64,000 nt of DNA, from contig WIUZ02000001.1 of assembly GCA_015956445.1 (NCBI GenBank), forward strand, positions 1,178,001 through 1,242,000, written 5' to 3'. Every line of letters begins with the position of its first letter. Positions within the stretch are counted from its first letter, which is position 1. Below, piece after piece: positions 1-14,578 of the stretch. Source of the DNA: Thelephora terrestris (lineage: Eukaryota; Basidiomycota; Agaricomycetes; Thelephorales; Thelephoraceae). Both the position numbers and the translations under genes were made by a program. Under the pieces are notes generated by a model. That model was not told the DNA's origin. It saw only the letters and a program-made list of their open reading frames with translations, and did not search any database.

Positions 1-2253
1 GTGGCGGAAAAAAGGGAACAAGGTGGGCGATAAGGCTGACAAGGGCTCGCTGAGGCAAAAGTCAACGAATAATTGGTGCCGCAGGATGTAAGCGCGTACG
101 ATTCGGCTTGATTGCCGAGTATTGCAATGACTTCGTCGTATTTAACCAGCTTGCCTACGTGCGTTTGGGGTCAATAAAAAAGTGGCATCGTCATACAAAT
201 GTTCTCCTACCCAACAGCTCCATGACTGCGCCGACACTAGAACTCAGATCGTCGCGCATATCCCGGAGGCAGCTCCAAAGAACAGCCAATACTCGACTCA
301 GCTCTTCTGGTAGTTGGGTAACAAGATGGCCAGCAACCGGAAGCAGACAGGATGCGGCAACAGAACGAACATCGTCGTCTCCGTCACCGAGCCTACCAAT
401 GCGTTAGCGAGATTAATCATGACGAAGGAGGAAATGCGTATACCCCAGCACGGTTGCATCCACAACGTCTCTCAAAATCGCCTTGTTTCTCGGCTCGGAA
501 TCTTCTTTGGCGCTGTCCACATGGACAAGATCACTTCTGACGGCGACCTCGTACTTGATTCCAAGAAGACCAGCATGTCGGACCTCCCACACATGAGTCC
601 TCTCCCGCAGAACTCCATCACCCCTGATCGTGCTGGGGAGAAGCCTGGTTGCAGCGCTGAGAGAAAAATCCTGTCGAATCATTTGTAGGAGGATAGAATG
701 GACGTGCAAAACTGAACGTCGTGGCATGTGTAATAGCAAGGAAGCCAGTGTCTGCGATACTGTTTCGCGAACAGGTGCAACAACCTTCCTTCACTGTCAA
801 TACCGTGCCCATATGACGTCGGAGGTTTGCATTACCTGATCAGAGACGAAATCACCAAAACGATCAAGCACGGATACGCAGAGCAACTTCGCGGCCAGAT
901 TATTTACCCATCTTTCGTGCGCGAGATCATTCTCTTCGGCTGTCTGACCGTCTAGAAAAAGGTAAGGGACGATCGCACAATAGAGGGGAGGACGTGCCTT
1001 TCATGCCTCCAGTTTTGCCCTGGAGTTTGAAAAGTTCGCGTAAACACATGGCAGCCCCGTGCCTGACTTCCCAAGCTTGGCTGAACAAATCGACCTCGAG
1101 CACGTTTGCGATGCCATCCCAAATCCAGGTACCAGGTCGGACCTCGAGGGCCTTGGACTGTTTGTCGTTCTTCGGGTTTACAGCGCCCCCCTTAGAGGGA
1201 TCGACCACAACCTTATCCGAAGATGTGCCATTTGATGCGTCGTTCGTTAACGGATCTTCTGTCTTGATGGACGGACGATCCTCCTTGGCGATAAGTCGAG
1301 CTCTAGACGATCGGCCCGTTGAGTGATAGGTCAACACACCGGCAGCTAATACTCACTTGTTAGTTTGTCCGGTAGGCTGAGCAGTATATTTGGACCCCGA
1401 AGCTTGTTGGGGCGGGGCAGACACGAACGCAGCGTTCCCCGCCTTTCGTTTCCGTTTCAGACGATTCCTTTCCCTGGCGGAGAGACCACTCAGGTCTTCT
1501 TCGGAGAGTTCTTGGACGGGTAGAGAAGGGATGGGAGTTGATGAATTAGAACGATCTGTAGGCGAAACCGCAGGTGGGGAAATGAACGCCTCTTCCTCAG
1601 CCTTGACGCCGTTCTCGGCCTCAACCTCGGGTTCCATCTCTGGTGCGAGCTCCTTTTCCCAATCCATTTCGTCACCGCCCAAGCCATCAAGGAAATCGAG
1701 TCCCAGGCGACCCATCGCCTCCTTTCGGGCCTTCTTAACTTCAGAGGAGTTGGCAAGTATGGCGGTAGGTTTCACGAATTCCTTTCCAGATGAAGCGAGA
1801 AGACGAGTACCGCGTTCCATCAAATCCTTGACCGAAAAGTTTGGGAACTCTGGAATGACTGGGGGTTCGTCCGGAGATTTCATGAGGACGTCCGGGGATC
1901 CTGATGGTTCCCATACAGGAATTGAAGAAAAGATCTGGGAGAGAGCATTGGTCGCAGCAGACCGTGTGTCGTGAGATTTGGAGTGAAGATAGGGAAGTAT
2001 CTGAGTAGAGGTGGGTTAAACGGGAGAGGATCGATAGGAAACGGAGACGTACACGAGCAAGGACAGCCAAGAGTTCTGACCAGGCCTGATCGTCTTTGTA
2101 TGCGACGTTCTGTCTGACTGTCTTTATATCTTCTTCGACGAATGCGACATCAGTGATAACGCTCTTTACTGCGAGCTGGGCTAATTGTTTCGCGGCGGTG
2201 GACCGAACGGAAGTGGAAGAGCCGGTGTCTAAGAGGAGGAGGAGCCTATCCAA
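1..2253 (-). CDS. MOT1: Mot1/BTAF1 TBP-associated Swi2/Snf2 ATPase, N-terminal part (partial)
   Basis: Mot1 removes TATA-binding protein from DNA using ATP and acts in the nucleus as a global transcription regulator. The start at 2253 opens with MDRLLLLLDTGSSTSVRSTA, the conserved Mot1 N-terminus with a HEAT-type helix. Further exons carry an acidic/basic linker (about 1353-1883) and the block PGTWIWDGIANVLEVDLFSQ followed by WEVRHGAA near 1050-1150, a Mot1 signature. Another exon near 413-680 holds STIRGDGVLRERTHVWEVRH. Only the HEAT-repeat TBP-binding region is present; the C-terminal ATPase lies beyond the left edge. Short introns separate the exons. It is divergent from the JmjC gene, with 227 bp between start codons. 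The family call is firm; exact exon ends are not resolved. Confidence 0.9.
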
Positions 2254-2480
2254 TCTGCTCGCGCGAGGATGAGGATTTGTAACCGAGGCGAATTGATGCG
2301 CGGATTACCTTGAGGTCATCGGGGTAATCCGGCCCGAACCGACCAATGATTTTTTTTCACGGCGACAGAGAGGAGGGGAAAATTCTCACGGTGGCTGGTT
2401 GGGGTCCGACCTTTTATCTTTAATCGTCTCATTTGGCCGATCACGATCAACTGTCACACGGTCACTCAGTTTTTCTCGAA
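2254..2480. promoter_or_regulatory. Divergent intergenic region, MOT1 / JmjC gene
   Basis: This 227-bp gap separates the start codons of MOT1 (minus) and the JmjC gene (plus), so it should hold both promoters and both 5' leaders. It contains a T-run near 2350 and a pyrimidine-rich stretch before the JmjC start. I see no clear TATA box. Confidence 0.5.
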
Positions 2481-3867
2481 ATGCTTCATCAAATCTTGCT
2501 CTCTCTTCAATCTAACGATTCCGGTGGAAGTCTTTTCGCTTTGCTCCGTATTTTTTTCGATTTATTCATATCCTTGCAGCTCTCGCTGATTTTTACAACG
2601 CCGCCCTCACGCTCTCTCCAGAGCAAGCTGCCGATTTTGACGAATTTATCCGAGATTGTCACACCAGGCTCGCAGTTGCTGACGATGTCTATCACTTCCG
2701 CAGACTCTACACCGATGCGTGCATTCTCAAATCGGTCTATGACGTCTCAGCCCCAATTCTCAACCCTTCTGTCGCCGCACAGGCTATACGATCCCTTGAC
2801 AAGGCTATCATCATCGCCGGAGCAGCAGGCCCTGGTCGCCACGACTTGATCCTCGACTTGATCCAGTGCATTCAATCGGAGCACGCGTCCCTACTAAGAC
2901 CGCCACCCCTCGCTGACGTGTTATTTTCAACCACAGCGCCATCCATGCCTGCGCCTGTTGTTGCCGCTCGGCAGCCAATCCCACGGTTTGACGCACCGCC
3001 TTCCCTGGACTCCTTCCAGCGCTCAATCGCTTTGCGCCCATTCATTGTTCCTGGTCATGCATCTGACTGGCCTGCTCTGAACGAACATCCGTGGAATTCC
3101 ACACAGTATTTACGAACAGTGTCAGGCCCTGGACGCGTCGTTCCTGTTGAGGTTGGAAGTGACTATCGGACCGGCGATTGGTCGCAGAGAATCATGGGAT
3201 GGGATGATTTCGTGACGTCACTCGGTCAAACGTCTAATGAAGTGTTATATCTGGCACAACACAGCCTTTTCCTTCAGTTCCCAAACATGCGAGAAGATAT
3301 AGTTGTGCCCGACTACGTGTATTCATGTCCGAATTCCTCGGACTCTTTCCCCGGCTACAAACCCCCAACCAATGACGAGCAACTCGTCCTGAATGTTTGG
3401 CTGGGACCGAAAGGAACAATATCTCCAGCACATGTGGCAAGTGGTTTTCGTATGTATCACATTTTTGACTCACGTGAATAATACGTCGAAGGATCCATAC
3501 AATAACTGTTACGGTTTGTTTGCGTTCGACCACCCACACCTCATTCGCGGCTAACTGCGAGCATCAAGTTCAGGTCGTTGGTCGTAAGACCGTGTGGCTT
3601 GCGCCACCTTGGGTATCTCCCGCACTATATACCACCTCCCAACGCAACCCTTCGGTTAACAAGGAAATTCCCCAATCGTCCAATACATCTCAGGTGGACG
3701 TCTTCGCCACGGAAAAATCAGATGAATTTCCCCTGTTTTGGAAAGAGGTTGTACCAGAGGCCATGGCTGCAACACTTGAGCCCGGGGACTTACTTTTCTT
3801 TCCTCCCGGCTGGTGGCACGCATTTCGGAGCGAGGATGTGAGCTTTTCTGTCTCCATGTGGTGGTAA
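2481..3867 (+). CDS. JmjC-domain 2-oxoglutarate oxygenase (JMJD5/KDM8-like)
   Basis: Model: exons 2481-2547, 2580-3436, 3492-3513 and 3569-3867, giving 414 aa in one frame. The N-terminal half is helical. From about residue 165, RPFIVPGHASDWPALNEHPW starts the JmjC fold, followed by YLAQHSLF and an acidic NDEQLVLNVWLGPKGT strand. The iron-binding HxD reads SPAHV-DPYNNCY, with H and D on different exons; the distal His lies in PPGWWHAF near the C-terminus. The neighbouring VQVVGRKTVW block matches JMJD5 relatives. The family hydroxylates or trims protein substrates; the substrate here is unknown. Intron 2 starts with GCAAGT and so is a GC-AG intron; exon 3 is only 22 nt. Intron 1 is very short (32 nt). 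The stop is immediately followed by the ATG of the next open frame. Confidence 0.85.
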
Positions 3868-6598
3868 ATGATAGGAACATTGCACGTGCCGTTACTCGTC
3901 ACGCGTCATTCATCAACGTCCGAGTCCTCGTACATTTCGATACTCTTCTGTTCTTCCTGGCCTATCCAAGTTCTGTATGATAGACAAGTTCGTCCGGCCG
4001 TCGGCCGAGGAAATAAAGTTGGTTCATCCGTTGTTCGATTCCCACCGCGAGTGTCTGATCTTTCGTGGCCCAGTAATGTCCATACACGACTCTTTAAATC
4101 GACCTTGACATTGTCTAAATTGAAAGATGCAGCCATCGGTGGCAGACTACTCAAACCATCCGATGACCCTATCGGTGTCGTGGGCAGGAGTATGATATGG
4201 AAGGTGTGTCGGACTCCGCCACCTATCGCATCGTTCATTCACCCAGTTACAGCTTCTTCTGTGCGAAAATGAGCCCCTGAAACCTCCTGCACAAGATACC
4301 CCTACGCTTTCCCTCAAGTTCTGGCAAGAATCGCGGAAGACATATGTCGATGCACTGTTAGATAAGATGCAGGCGCCAGACGGAAGCTATCACGAAGGTC
4401 TCATCATCCCTGGCGTCGAATCCCCTCCGAAGTTCAACCAAACACCTGTGAAAAACTTGGAAAAAAATAATCCCCTGAGCCTCGACACCGAAGTACGTCA
4501 CTCGTAGCTCGGTTTCATGCAAACTGATTGTGGGTTCCGAAGAATCCGTGGACCGCTTGGTTTGCCTCTGTGGAGCTTCGAAAAACAATTTTACAAGATG
4601 TTGAACGCACGTACGTCTGTAACCCACCGCCGATTCCATCTCCTGAGCTATTTTAGGTTTCCGGAAGTTGGATATTTTCGAGATCCCGAAGTTCAATCCG
4701 ACCTTACAAACATCCTGTTCATCTACTCACTCCGGAACCCCACCCTTGGGTACCGTCAAGGAATGCACGAGTTGTTAGCGCTGCTGTACTACGCATGCGA
4801 TTTCGATTCGATCTCAGAAGAACAAGCAGCACATCTGGGGGATAACGAACTGGGAGACCTCCTGTCACGGACCTGGGTTACCGCAGACGCGTACACGCTC
4901 TTCCTCGCAGTTATGCGTGGAGTTGGCCGTTGGTATGAATGGAGGGAACCTCCGGCACCCTTGCATGAAGGGTCACCATCTCCCAATTCAGGATCCGTCG
5001 GAATCCAGCCTTATGTTGCTCCAATAGTGGAAGCCTGCAACCGCATACAGTCCACTTACTTGAAAATTGTTGATCCTGACCTGTGGAAACACCTCCAAGC
5101 ATCTGGCATAGAGGCCCAGATTTATGGGATGTGGGTGCATTCCCTCTCCCAGTCATCTCATAATTCACACCGCTTCTGTAGTCGCTGGTTACGCCTTCTC
5201 TTCACACGAGAGTTCGGAATCCCTGATGCGCTCCTTTTGTGGGATGGTATTTTTGCCTGTGATCCTACCTTGGAGCTTGCAAAATGGATTTGCGTTGCAA
5301 TGCTGATACGCATAAGAAATCAACGTCAGTCTCCCCTCACGCACAGTGTACAAACCTGACAGGTTCCCAAGTCATTCCTTCTGACTACAGCACTCAGCTC
5401 ACGTTCCTTCTACGTTATCCTCCTCCCCCCGTTCAAAATCTGGCCAGCTCGACCGCAAGCGAACAACCGTTCACTGCACACCACGTCACACTCCTCTTGC
5501 GACAAGCTTTGTCATTGCAAATTTCACCGACCGTGGCAACCGGCGCCTCTGTGGTTTACGAGAACCGCAACCTGTTGAACATTGCTCCAGAAGTCCCAGA
5601 GCCACCCCCGCCTCCCACAAAACGTCGGGCCGAGCAAGGGCGAACTTCCGCGATAAACGGTGGTCCTTTACGGATGCTACAGCGACCTATGCATGTTAGA
5701 TATGGGTCTTCTGGCTCATTGGGACTCCCAGATATCGCGAAGAACATCATGGATCGCAGTGAGAGTTTTGGAATCAACCGCACGGTTCTGAATGCAGTCT
5801 CAGAGATCAAGGTACCGATAAAATGTATAAATCGTCGAGTCAGTCTAATTTGCTAGTCACTTGCAGCGCAACTTGCCCGATCTATCAGCCTCGTTCAACG
5901 CATCGCAGGGTCAGCCAGCTTCATTCCAATTGCTTGATGGAAAATCTGCAGAACAGCGTCCACCTTGGGAGGCGCGCTCGAGATTTGAGGTTGAGAAGGA
6001 GATGGCTGAGCTGATAAAGCTACAACAAAAATTAGGGGATTCACTTGAGTGGATCCTTGAGACTTTCTCTCAGGAAGATGGCGATGAACCGGCAATCCTT
6101 AGAAAACAACAGGCCCTCAAGTCCTTGACATACGCCAAAGACGTCCTCAAAGGCACAGTCCCGATTGTTGATGACACAAAGCTGTTCGATGAAAAGGCAC
6201 TCAGAGCGCGGGAGAATACACAGGCGGGCACCCCTGCAACATCACAGGTATCTCATGGTTCTGGGCATTCCCCTTTGCTCAGCAGCTCGACCAGTACCTG
6301 GCTCGATGCGCAGAAAACCGCGACATCGCAGACCGACAATCTCCGACGTGCGCGTGGTTTGGGACACTCATCATCCAGCCCCTCTTTAAGCGGCACTTCC
6401 TTTCTACGGCCTCCCGTTTTACCGCGTACCCCGTGGACTCCGGTTTCTGACAAATCGGCGAGCACGGATACATTCGCCGAACCCAATCACCCCAAGCCAC
6501 AACAACGTTCTGCATCTTCGCCCTCTCGGCCGATCCGGACCGAGACATCGGCGGCGAAATCACCGATCCAGCATGATCCCCTGGGTGTGTTAACGTAG
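3868..6598 (+). CDS. TBC-domain Rab GTPase-activating protein (TBC1D5-like)
   Basis: TBC proteins speed GTP hydrolysis by Rab GTPases in membrane traffic; TBC1D5 relatives act in endosome-to-Golgi retrieval. The frame shows TLSKLKDAAIGGRLL, VVGRSMIWK, then after an intron at 4204-4252 NNPLSLDTE, NPWTAWFASVELRKTI, FPEVGYFRDPEVQSDLTNIL and LGYRQGMHELLALLYY, the TBC core with its YxQ-type finger. Then come IRWLRLLFTREFG (intron 5131-5181 removed), DALLLWDGIFA and a Ser/Pro-rich, probably disordered C-terminal tail of about 300 residues (exons 5372-5811 and 5867-6598). The 5' end is uncertain: the open frame has its only ATG at 3868, directly after the JmjC stop, and the first 60 residues look unconserved, so a short upstream exon may replace them. 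Confidence 0.82.
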
Positions 6599-6784
6599 TT
6601 TTTATGTGTCTGTCTGTAGCATATGCTCCTGTTGAGGGACGTCATTGGCATTTTTTATACATGTGATACTATTCGCTGGATGAACTCGGACCGGAAGCAC
6701 AACTTGATCGCTAATTACCGAGCCTCCTTCCGCTACTGCCAACTCCTCCCTGCTACATCCCCGCTCCAAACTGGGTGTCCAAGG

Positions 6785-9286
6785 ATGCTGAGAAAAACTC
6801 TTCCAGGTGCTTTGGGATCGATAAAAAGGAATTTTAGTAGTTCCGCCCCTTCTCGTCTATTCGTCGGAACTGGGTCTGCGAGGGCGCAAACGGTGAAGGT
6901 GCAGTTGGTTCCTTAACCCACGGTTCGCTGCGGAGGATGCCAGCTCAACACTAGCCATGTAGTCCTGGGAAAGTGGCAAGTACCCTTTGATTGAGCATGA
7001 GTATGATGCAATTGTCGTGTATGTTGCGTGGACTCTTGTATCTTCAAATATAGGAACTGACGCGCTTGACAGTGGTGCTGGAGGTGCTGGACTTCGTGCT
7101 GCCTTTGGTTTAGCCGAGGCTGGTTTCAACACGGCCTGTATCACAAAGTTGTTCCCCACACGTAGTCACACTGTGGCTGCCCAGGTGAGGTATAAGCATC
7201 CGGCCATGCGTATTGAGTGATCTAATGATGTATAGGGTGGAATCAACGCTGCACTCGGGGTGAGTATCTTGTGGGACGTAGAGTTTATATATCTAACGTG
7301 TTGCATCACGTCAGAACATGACTGAGGACGATTGGCGATGGCATATGTACGATACGGTGCGCGACAATTCACTGCACCTCTTCCACACACTCATCAAGTT
7401 CTCTTGAAATAGGTAAAAGGTTCCGACTGGCTTGGTGATCAAGACGCGATCCACTACATGTGCCGTGAGGCCCCTGCTACTGTTATCGAGGTCAGTCGTT
7501 GAAGTGGTCGCCTCTGTGCATCGCTTATTAGGGATATCCAGCTGGAGCACTTCGGTGTACCATTCTCTCGTACGGCTGACGGCAAGATCTACCAGCGGGC
7601 GTTTGGTGGACAATCTCTCAAATTCGGGAAGGGTGGTCAAGCGTACCGTTGTGCTGCCGCCGCAGACCGAACAGGACATGCTATCCTTCACACTCTCTAT
7701 GGACAATCACTCAGGCACAACACCAACTTCTTTATTGAATATTTTGCTCTCGACCTCATCATGCAGGACGGGGAGTGTGTTGGTGTCATCGCCCTAAATA
7801 TGGAGGACGGTACCCTTCATCGTTTCCGTGCTCACAAGACCGTCTTGGCTACCGGAGGTTATGGCCGCACTTATTTCAGTTGCACGAGCGCGCACACTTG
7901 CTCGGGAGATGGGAATGCCATGGTGGCTCGTGCAGGCCTGCCATTGCAGGATTTGGAGTTTGTCCAGTTCCACCCTACTGGCATCTATGGAGCTGGGTGC
8001 CTCATCACCGAAGGTCGGTTCCGCATGTCATACATGTAAACGCTTTCTCAATATCGATTCAGGTTCGAGGGGTGAAGGAGGATACCTCCTCAACTCAGAG
8101 GGAGAACGTTTCATGGAGCGCTACGCCCCCACAGCCAAGGATTTGGCTTCTCGTGACGTCGTTTCCCGCAGCATGACCCTCGAAATCCGCGAAGGTCGTG
8201 GTGTCGGTCCCGAGAAGGACCACCTCCTCTTGCAATTAAGCCATCTCCCTCCAGAGATCTTACACGAGCGCCTTCCTGGTATTTCCGAGACGGCCGCTAT
8301 ATTCGCTGGTGTTGATGTGACAAAGGAACCGATTCCCGTACTACCTACCGTCCACTACAACAGTGAGTTCTACCACTGCTGCCCAATCCCTTCGCTGAAC
8401 ATCTCCAGTGGGCGGTATTCCAACGAAGTATACGGGTGAGGTTTTGACCATCGATGAGAACGGGAAGGACAAGATTGTCCCTGGGCTCTACGCTGCGGGC
8501 GAAGCTGCTTGCGTGTCCGTTCACGGAGCCAATCGCCTTGGAGCTAACTCCCTCCTTGACATCGTTGTGTTTGGTCGTGCTTGCGCCAACCACATCAAAG
8601 AGAACTCAACACCGGGAAAACCCCACAAAAAGATTCCTGAAGAGGCCGGCGTTGAGAGCATCGAGTTCCTCGATAAGATCAGGAACTCTAACGGCCCACT
8701 CCACACCTCTGAAATTCGTTTGAAAATGCAAAAGGCCATGCAGGCAGATGCTGCTGTCTTCAGGTAGGCTCGACCGCCATCTTTCTGAGGTGCCCTTGGG
8801 CTAATGGAGTGATCGAACAGGACCCAAGAGTCATTAGACGAGGGAGTAAAGAAACTCGAGCAAATCTACAACACCTTCGAACAAGTTGGCATCAAGGATA
8901 GGAGTATGATCTGGAATTCGTATGTGGCCCCAGTTACCCGAGTGAACGGTCAATAATCAGTTTTCATTAGGGATCTCGTTGAAACATTCGAACTCCGTAA
9001 CCTCCTCCAATGCGCCGTCCAGACTATCACCTCTGCGGCTGCTCGCAAGGAGTCTCGTGGTGCTCATGCCCGTGAGGATTTCCCAGATGTAAGCCTTTAA
9101 ATTGTATCGGCATACGGCGCATTGACAGGCGTTCAGCGTGACGATAACAACTGGATGAAGCACACTCTGTCGTTCCAGAAGGATGTCAACTCGCCAGAGG
9201 TTGAGCTCAAGTACCGCGGCGTCATTGACAAGACTTTGGATGAGAATGAATGCAAATCTGTTCCTCCATTCAAGCGTGTGTACTAG
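6785..9286 (+). CDS. SDH1: Succinate dehydrogenase flavoprotein subunit, mitochondrial
   Basis: This is the catalytic FAD subunit of complex II, oxidising succinate to fumarate on the matrix face of the inner mitochondrial membrane. The N-terminus ([20 protein letters not shown]) is a basic amphipathic targeting peptide. The intron at 6893-6962 joins it to [20 protein letters not shown]; the intron at 7019-7072 splits the [10 protein letters not shown] dinucleotide fold. SHTVAAQ plus GGINAALG carries the histidine that binds FAD covalently. [30 protein letters not shown] and [20 protein letters not shown] (substrate and FAD sites) follow in order, ending FKRVY. At least nine short introns are present. 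All catalytic blocks look intact, so I regard it as functional. Confidence 0.96.
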
Positions 9287-9402
9287 GTGTCTGAGTGGAG
9301 TGGGTGGGTTCTACTTGGGTAACCTTTAGGATTATACAAATTCTTAAACGCATATATAATGGAACGCGAGCGGTGGTCTTGTGAAAATCACAAATTCGGT
9401 TT

Positions 9403-10530
9403 TCACCACAATGGTGAAGAGCCCTCGAGGAGACAGGCTGCGCTCGCAAGCTGCCTGCGAACATCTTGGTGATCCACATCATGGGCTGCCAAGAACATAA
9501 ACACTAGCTAGACAGACAGAAGACAGACTCACAATCTTCTACTTCTCCCCACCGTTGAATTTGGCTTGAGACTTCGACCGTGCTGGCTAACGCAGCTTCC
9601 TCTACCGTGATCCTCCCGAGGACTAGCGCGAGACCGATTAGGAAAGATTTGGAAGAGTAGGTCGCCCGCTCCAGCGCTTCGTGATACGTCAACAGCGTAC
9701 GAGAGAGAGCAGATGCGCAAACATACCGGACATTTGCCATGGATCGAGTTTGGACATGATGCGGTCCAGTTTCGCAGAGGTTTCCGCTGGTTGTGGAGCC
9801 GAGAGGACAGAATCAAAAGTGTGGATTTCGACTTCGAACGTGTCTCTAGCCCAGCTAAGGATTGGACCCCAGTGTTTCTTCTGTAGTTCTACCAGGGTGT
9901 CGGGGTAATCTTGGCGGAAACTGCAGGGAAAGAAACGTTTGTGCGAGTCACGCAGAAGGCAGATAAATGCATACCAGATGGTGTCTGTGTCCAAGTATTT
10001 TAACAAGGCTTCCCTGACTTGGGCTCGGGTTGATTCGTCGTGCATTGCGTCGATTGCTCTCGAGACTAGCGACGTCTAACTCGGAATGTTGTTGCAGGAC
10101 AGGGTATTGTCCGATATGTATGCACACTTACCATGGGCAGTGCGTGAATTTTCAGAATCGTGTCCTGGTTTTCCCACTCAGTAGCCACTAAAGCCGCTAG
10201 AATTCGCTTGTTCATGGGTACGTGAAGTTTGTTCCCTGAGGGCGTTTTGAGAGGTCGGGTGTCCAGAGTAACCGCGAAACTATTTTCGACCTTGACGGTG
10301 TCCACGGTCTTCCAGAACCGCTTTAGCGATGCTTCTGCCCCTGCAAGTCCGGCTTGGTCAGAGAGTCGATCAGGATCAGGGCGGGACAAACGGTTCGTTC
10401 CAGTAATCCCTGGATCATCTTGGGCAGAAGTTTGTAACCAGCGTGCCAAATGTGGCGTCCTTGGCATCCATCGTAGTGGTCGAGTTGGGCGGGCCGGAGC
10501 AAGGACGATGGAGAGGCGGCTGGTCAGCAT
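9403..10530 (-). CDS. ATP12: Atp12, F1-ATPase alpha-subunit assembly chaperone
   Basis: Atp12 binds free F1 alpha subunit in the mitochondrial matrix and hands it on for F1 assembly. The start at 10530 gives MLTSRLSIVLAPARPTRPLR, a targeting sequence. Family blocks follow: AEASLKRFWKTVDTVKVENS, VTLDTRPLKTPSGNKLHVP, ALVATEWENQD, MHDESTRAQVREALLKYLDTD, DPWQMSAMERATYSSKSF and GRITVEEAALASTVEVSSQI. The frame after GEVED stops at once if unspliced; removing an intron at about 9479-9531 adds HDVDHQDVRRQLASAACLLE, the normal family C-terminus, and moves the stop to 9403-9405. It lies tail-to-tail with SDH1 (117 bp between stops). Confidence 0.93.
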
Positions 10531-10766
10531 GAATTTAGGACCTTGAGGGTGTCACGGTGCCACGACGCGATCGCCGATCGGCCTGCCTCGGATTTGGACG
10601 GAATCCGTTCCGGTTAATAATCGGACTTGCCGCCATGGGCCATGGCCCATGGGGTCTCACTCAAAAGTGGTGTATGTATATGCAAAGCGTGTACACTATA
10701 CCAGGTCCACATTGCTAAAAACCCTGACCAGACGTCCAAATATCGGATGTGCCACGATGCGCCATA

Positions 10767-14416
<3,650 letters not shown>

Positions 14417-14578
14417 ACGCTAAGCTTATGTATGGACGGCCAAATACTCACTCAACTCATGTGACCTGCCGCTGTCAGTGACCGGCTTGCGAGGCCTTGC
14501 GGCGTGATCGCGCCTAGGTGGTGTACTTATAGACCGTCGTCCGCACGCCCTTGAGTGTATCTCGTCCAATTGACATCC

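Noticed and set aside
1390-1974. 194-codon plus-strand open frame
   Set aside because: It is the antisense shadow of the MOT1 exon; composition mirrors the acidic/basic linker on the minus strand.
9270-9482. Separate 70-aa minus-strand ORF
   Set aside because: In the correct frame after splicing this is the last exon of ATP12, not an independent gene.
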